From the IMG/VR virus record IMGVR_UViG_3300025120_000704, positions 1 to 20,891 of that record: 20,891 bases of DNA; one strand, given 5' to 3'. This document shows positions 20,684-20,891 of the stretch, one piece after another. The position numbers and the translations under genes were made by a program. The notes below the pieces were generated by a model. The model was not told the origin of the DNA. It saw only the letters and a program-made list of their open reading frames with translations, and searched no databases. Source of the stretch: a virus. Each line of letters starts with the position of its first letter. Positions within the stretch are counted from its first letter, which is position 1.

Positions 20684-20891
20684 TTAGCCCTGCGGAACCG
20701 GAGGAGCCGCAATGGGCCTCGGTCGGTAGTCGTCTTGATTAAGTCTGTTCTCAGACAAGTTTTTAAGCAGCATCACACCATCCATGAACTGCTTCTCGTA
20801 CCACTGGATCATATCAGCCGAACCCTTCATGTAGGTGTACGCCTGAACCAGAGCCCCATACAGAAGTACATCGGGGAACATCACCGAAAGC
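20684..20891 (-). CDS. Head-tail adaptor protein, SU10-type, C-terminal fragment (partial)
   Basis: This is the C-terminal part of a gene whose start lies outside the window: the frame stays open to base 20891 (…LSVMFPDVLLYGALVQA…). A GTG at 20884 and an ATG at 20881 lie inside the conserved segment and are unlikely to be true starts. The pattern 'PD.LLYGAL..A..Y.K', then 'W…F..G' and a proline-rich tail, is what I recall from the SU10 adaptor family, which forms a ring below the portal in short-tailed phages. It lies 3 nt upstream of the tail fibre gene and next to a nozzle-like gene, which fits a connector role. Only about 69 residues are visible, so the family call rests on a short motif. 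Confidence 0.6.
   Translation of the reverse strand, partial: LSVMFPDVLLYGALVQAYTYMKGSADMIQWYEKQFMDGVMLLKNLSENRLNQDDYRPRPIAAPPVPQG

Overview
The window is a late (virion/lysis) gene block of a tailed double-stranded DNA phage (Caudoviricetes). Every credible gene lies on the minus strand, so transcription runs from base 20891 towards base 1. Genes are packed stop-to-start: the largest gap between confident genes is 9 nt and several overlap. I see no integrase, transposase, tRNA, rRNA or CRISPR. The short adaptor fragment, the nozzle-like protein and the run of ejection-type proteins suggest short-tailed (podovirus-like) morphology. From memory of family patterns, most proteins resemble those of uncultured marine phages. 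The host cannot be determined here; a marine Gram-negative bacterium is a guess.

In transcription order: (1) the C-terminal end of a head-tail adaptor (SU10-type) at the right edge; (2) a 561-aa tail fibre with a conserved N-terminal attachment segment and a three-fold repeat; (3) a 795-aa nozzle/tail-tubular-B-like protein; (4-5) two small beta-rich structural proteins of 176 and 135 aa; (6-10) a cluster of probable internal/ejection proteins: 416 aa (glycine zipper plus a perfect 24-bp tandem repeat), 400 aa (EF-hand/dockerin-like loop plus a conserved C-terminal motif), 148 aa (GNAT-like, T7 gp13-type), 349 aa and 606 aa; (11) a giant 2628-aa polyvalent protein; (12) an 88-aa unknown protein with a TTG start; (13) a coiled-coil metallophosphoesterase; (14) an SprT-like zinc protein; (15) a 60-aa holin-like membrane protein; (16) a few codons of a further gene at the left edge, possibly a lipoprotein.

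The most interesting object is the 2628-aa protein (bases 1979-9865). From N to C terminus it carries glycine-zipper membrane segments, three tandem beta-alpha modules, a zincin protease domain (HELVH), an ADP-ribosyltransferase domain with an apparent H-Y-E triad, a region resembling a barnase/EndoU/ColicinE5-type (BECR) nuclease, and a long C-terminal module of the type called LPD38. This is the architecture of phage polyvalent proteins: effector enzymes built into a virion protein that enters the host with the DNA. The five preceding ejection-type proteins, three of which share a short GG-hydrophobic-basic motif, may help form the conduit that delivers it. All functional statements come from reading the sequence and knowledge of families; no search was run.
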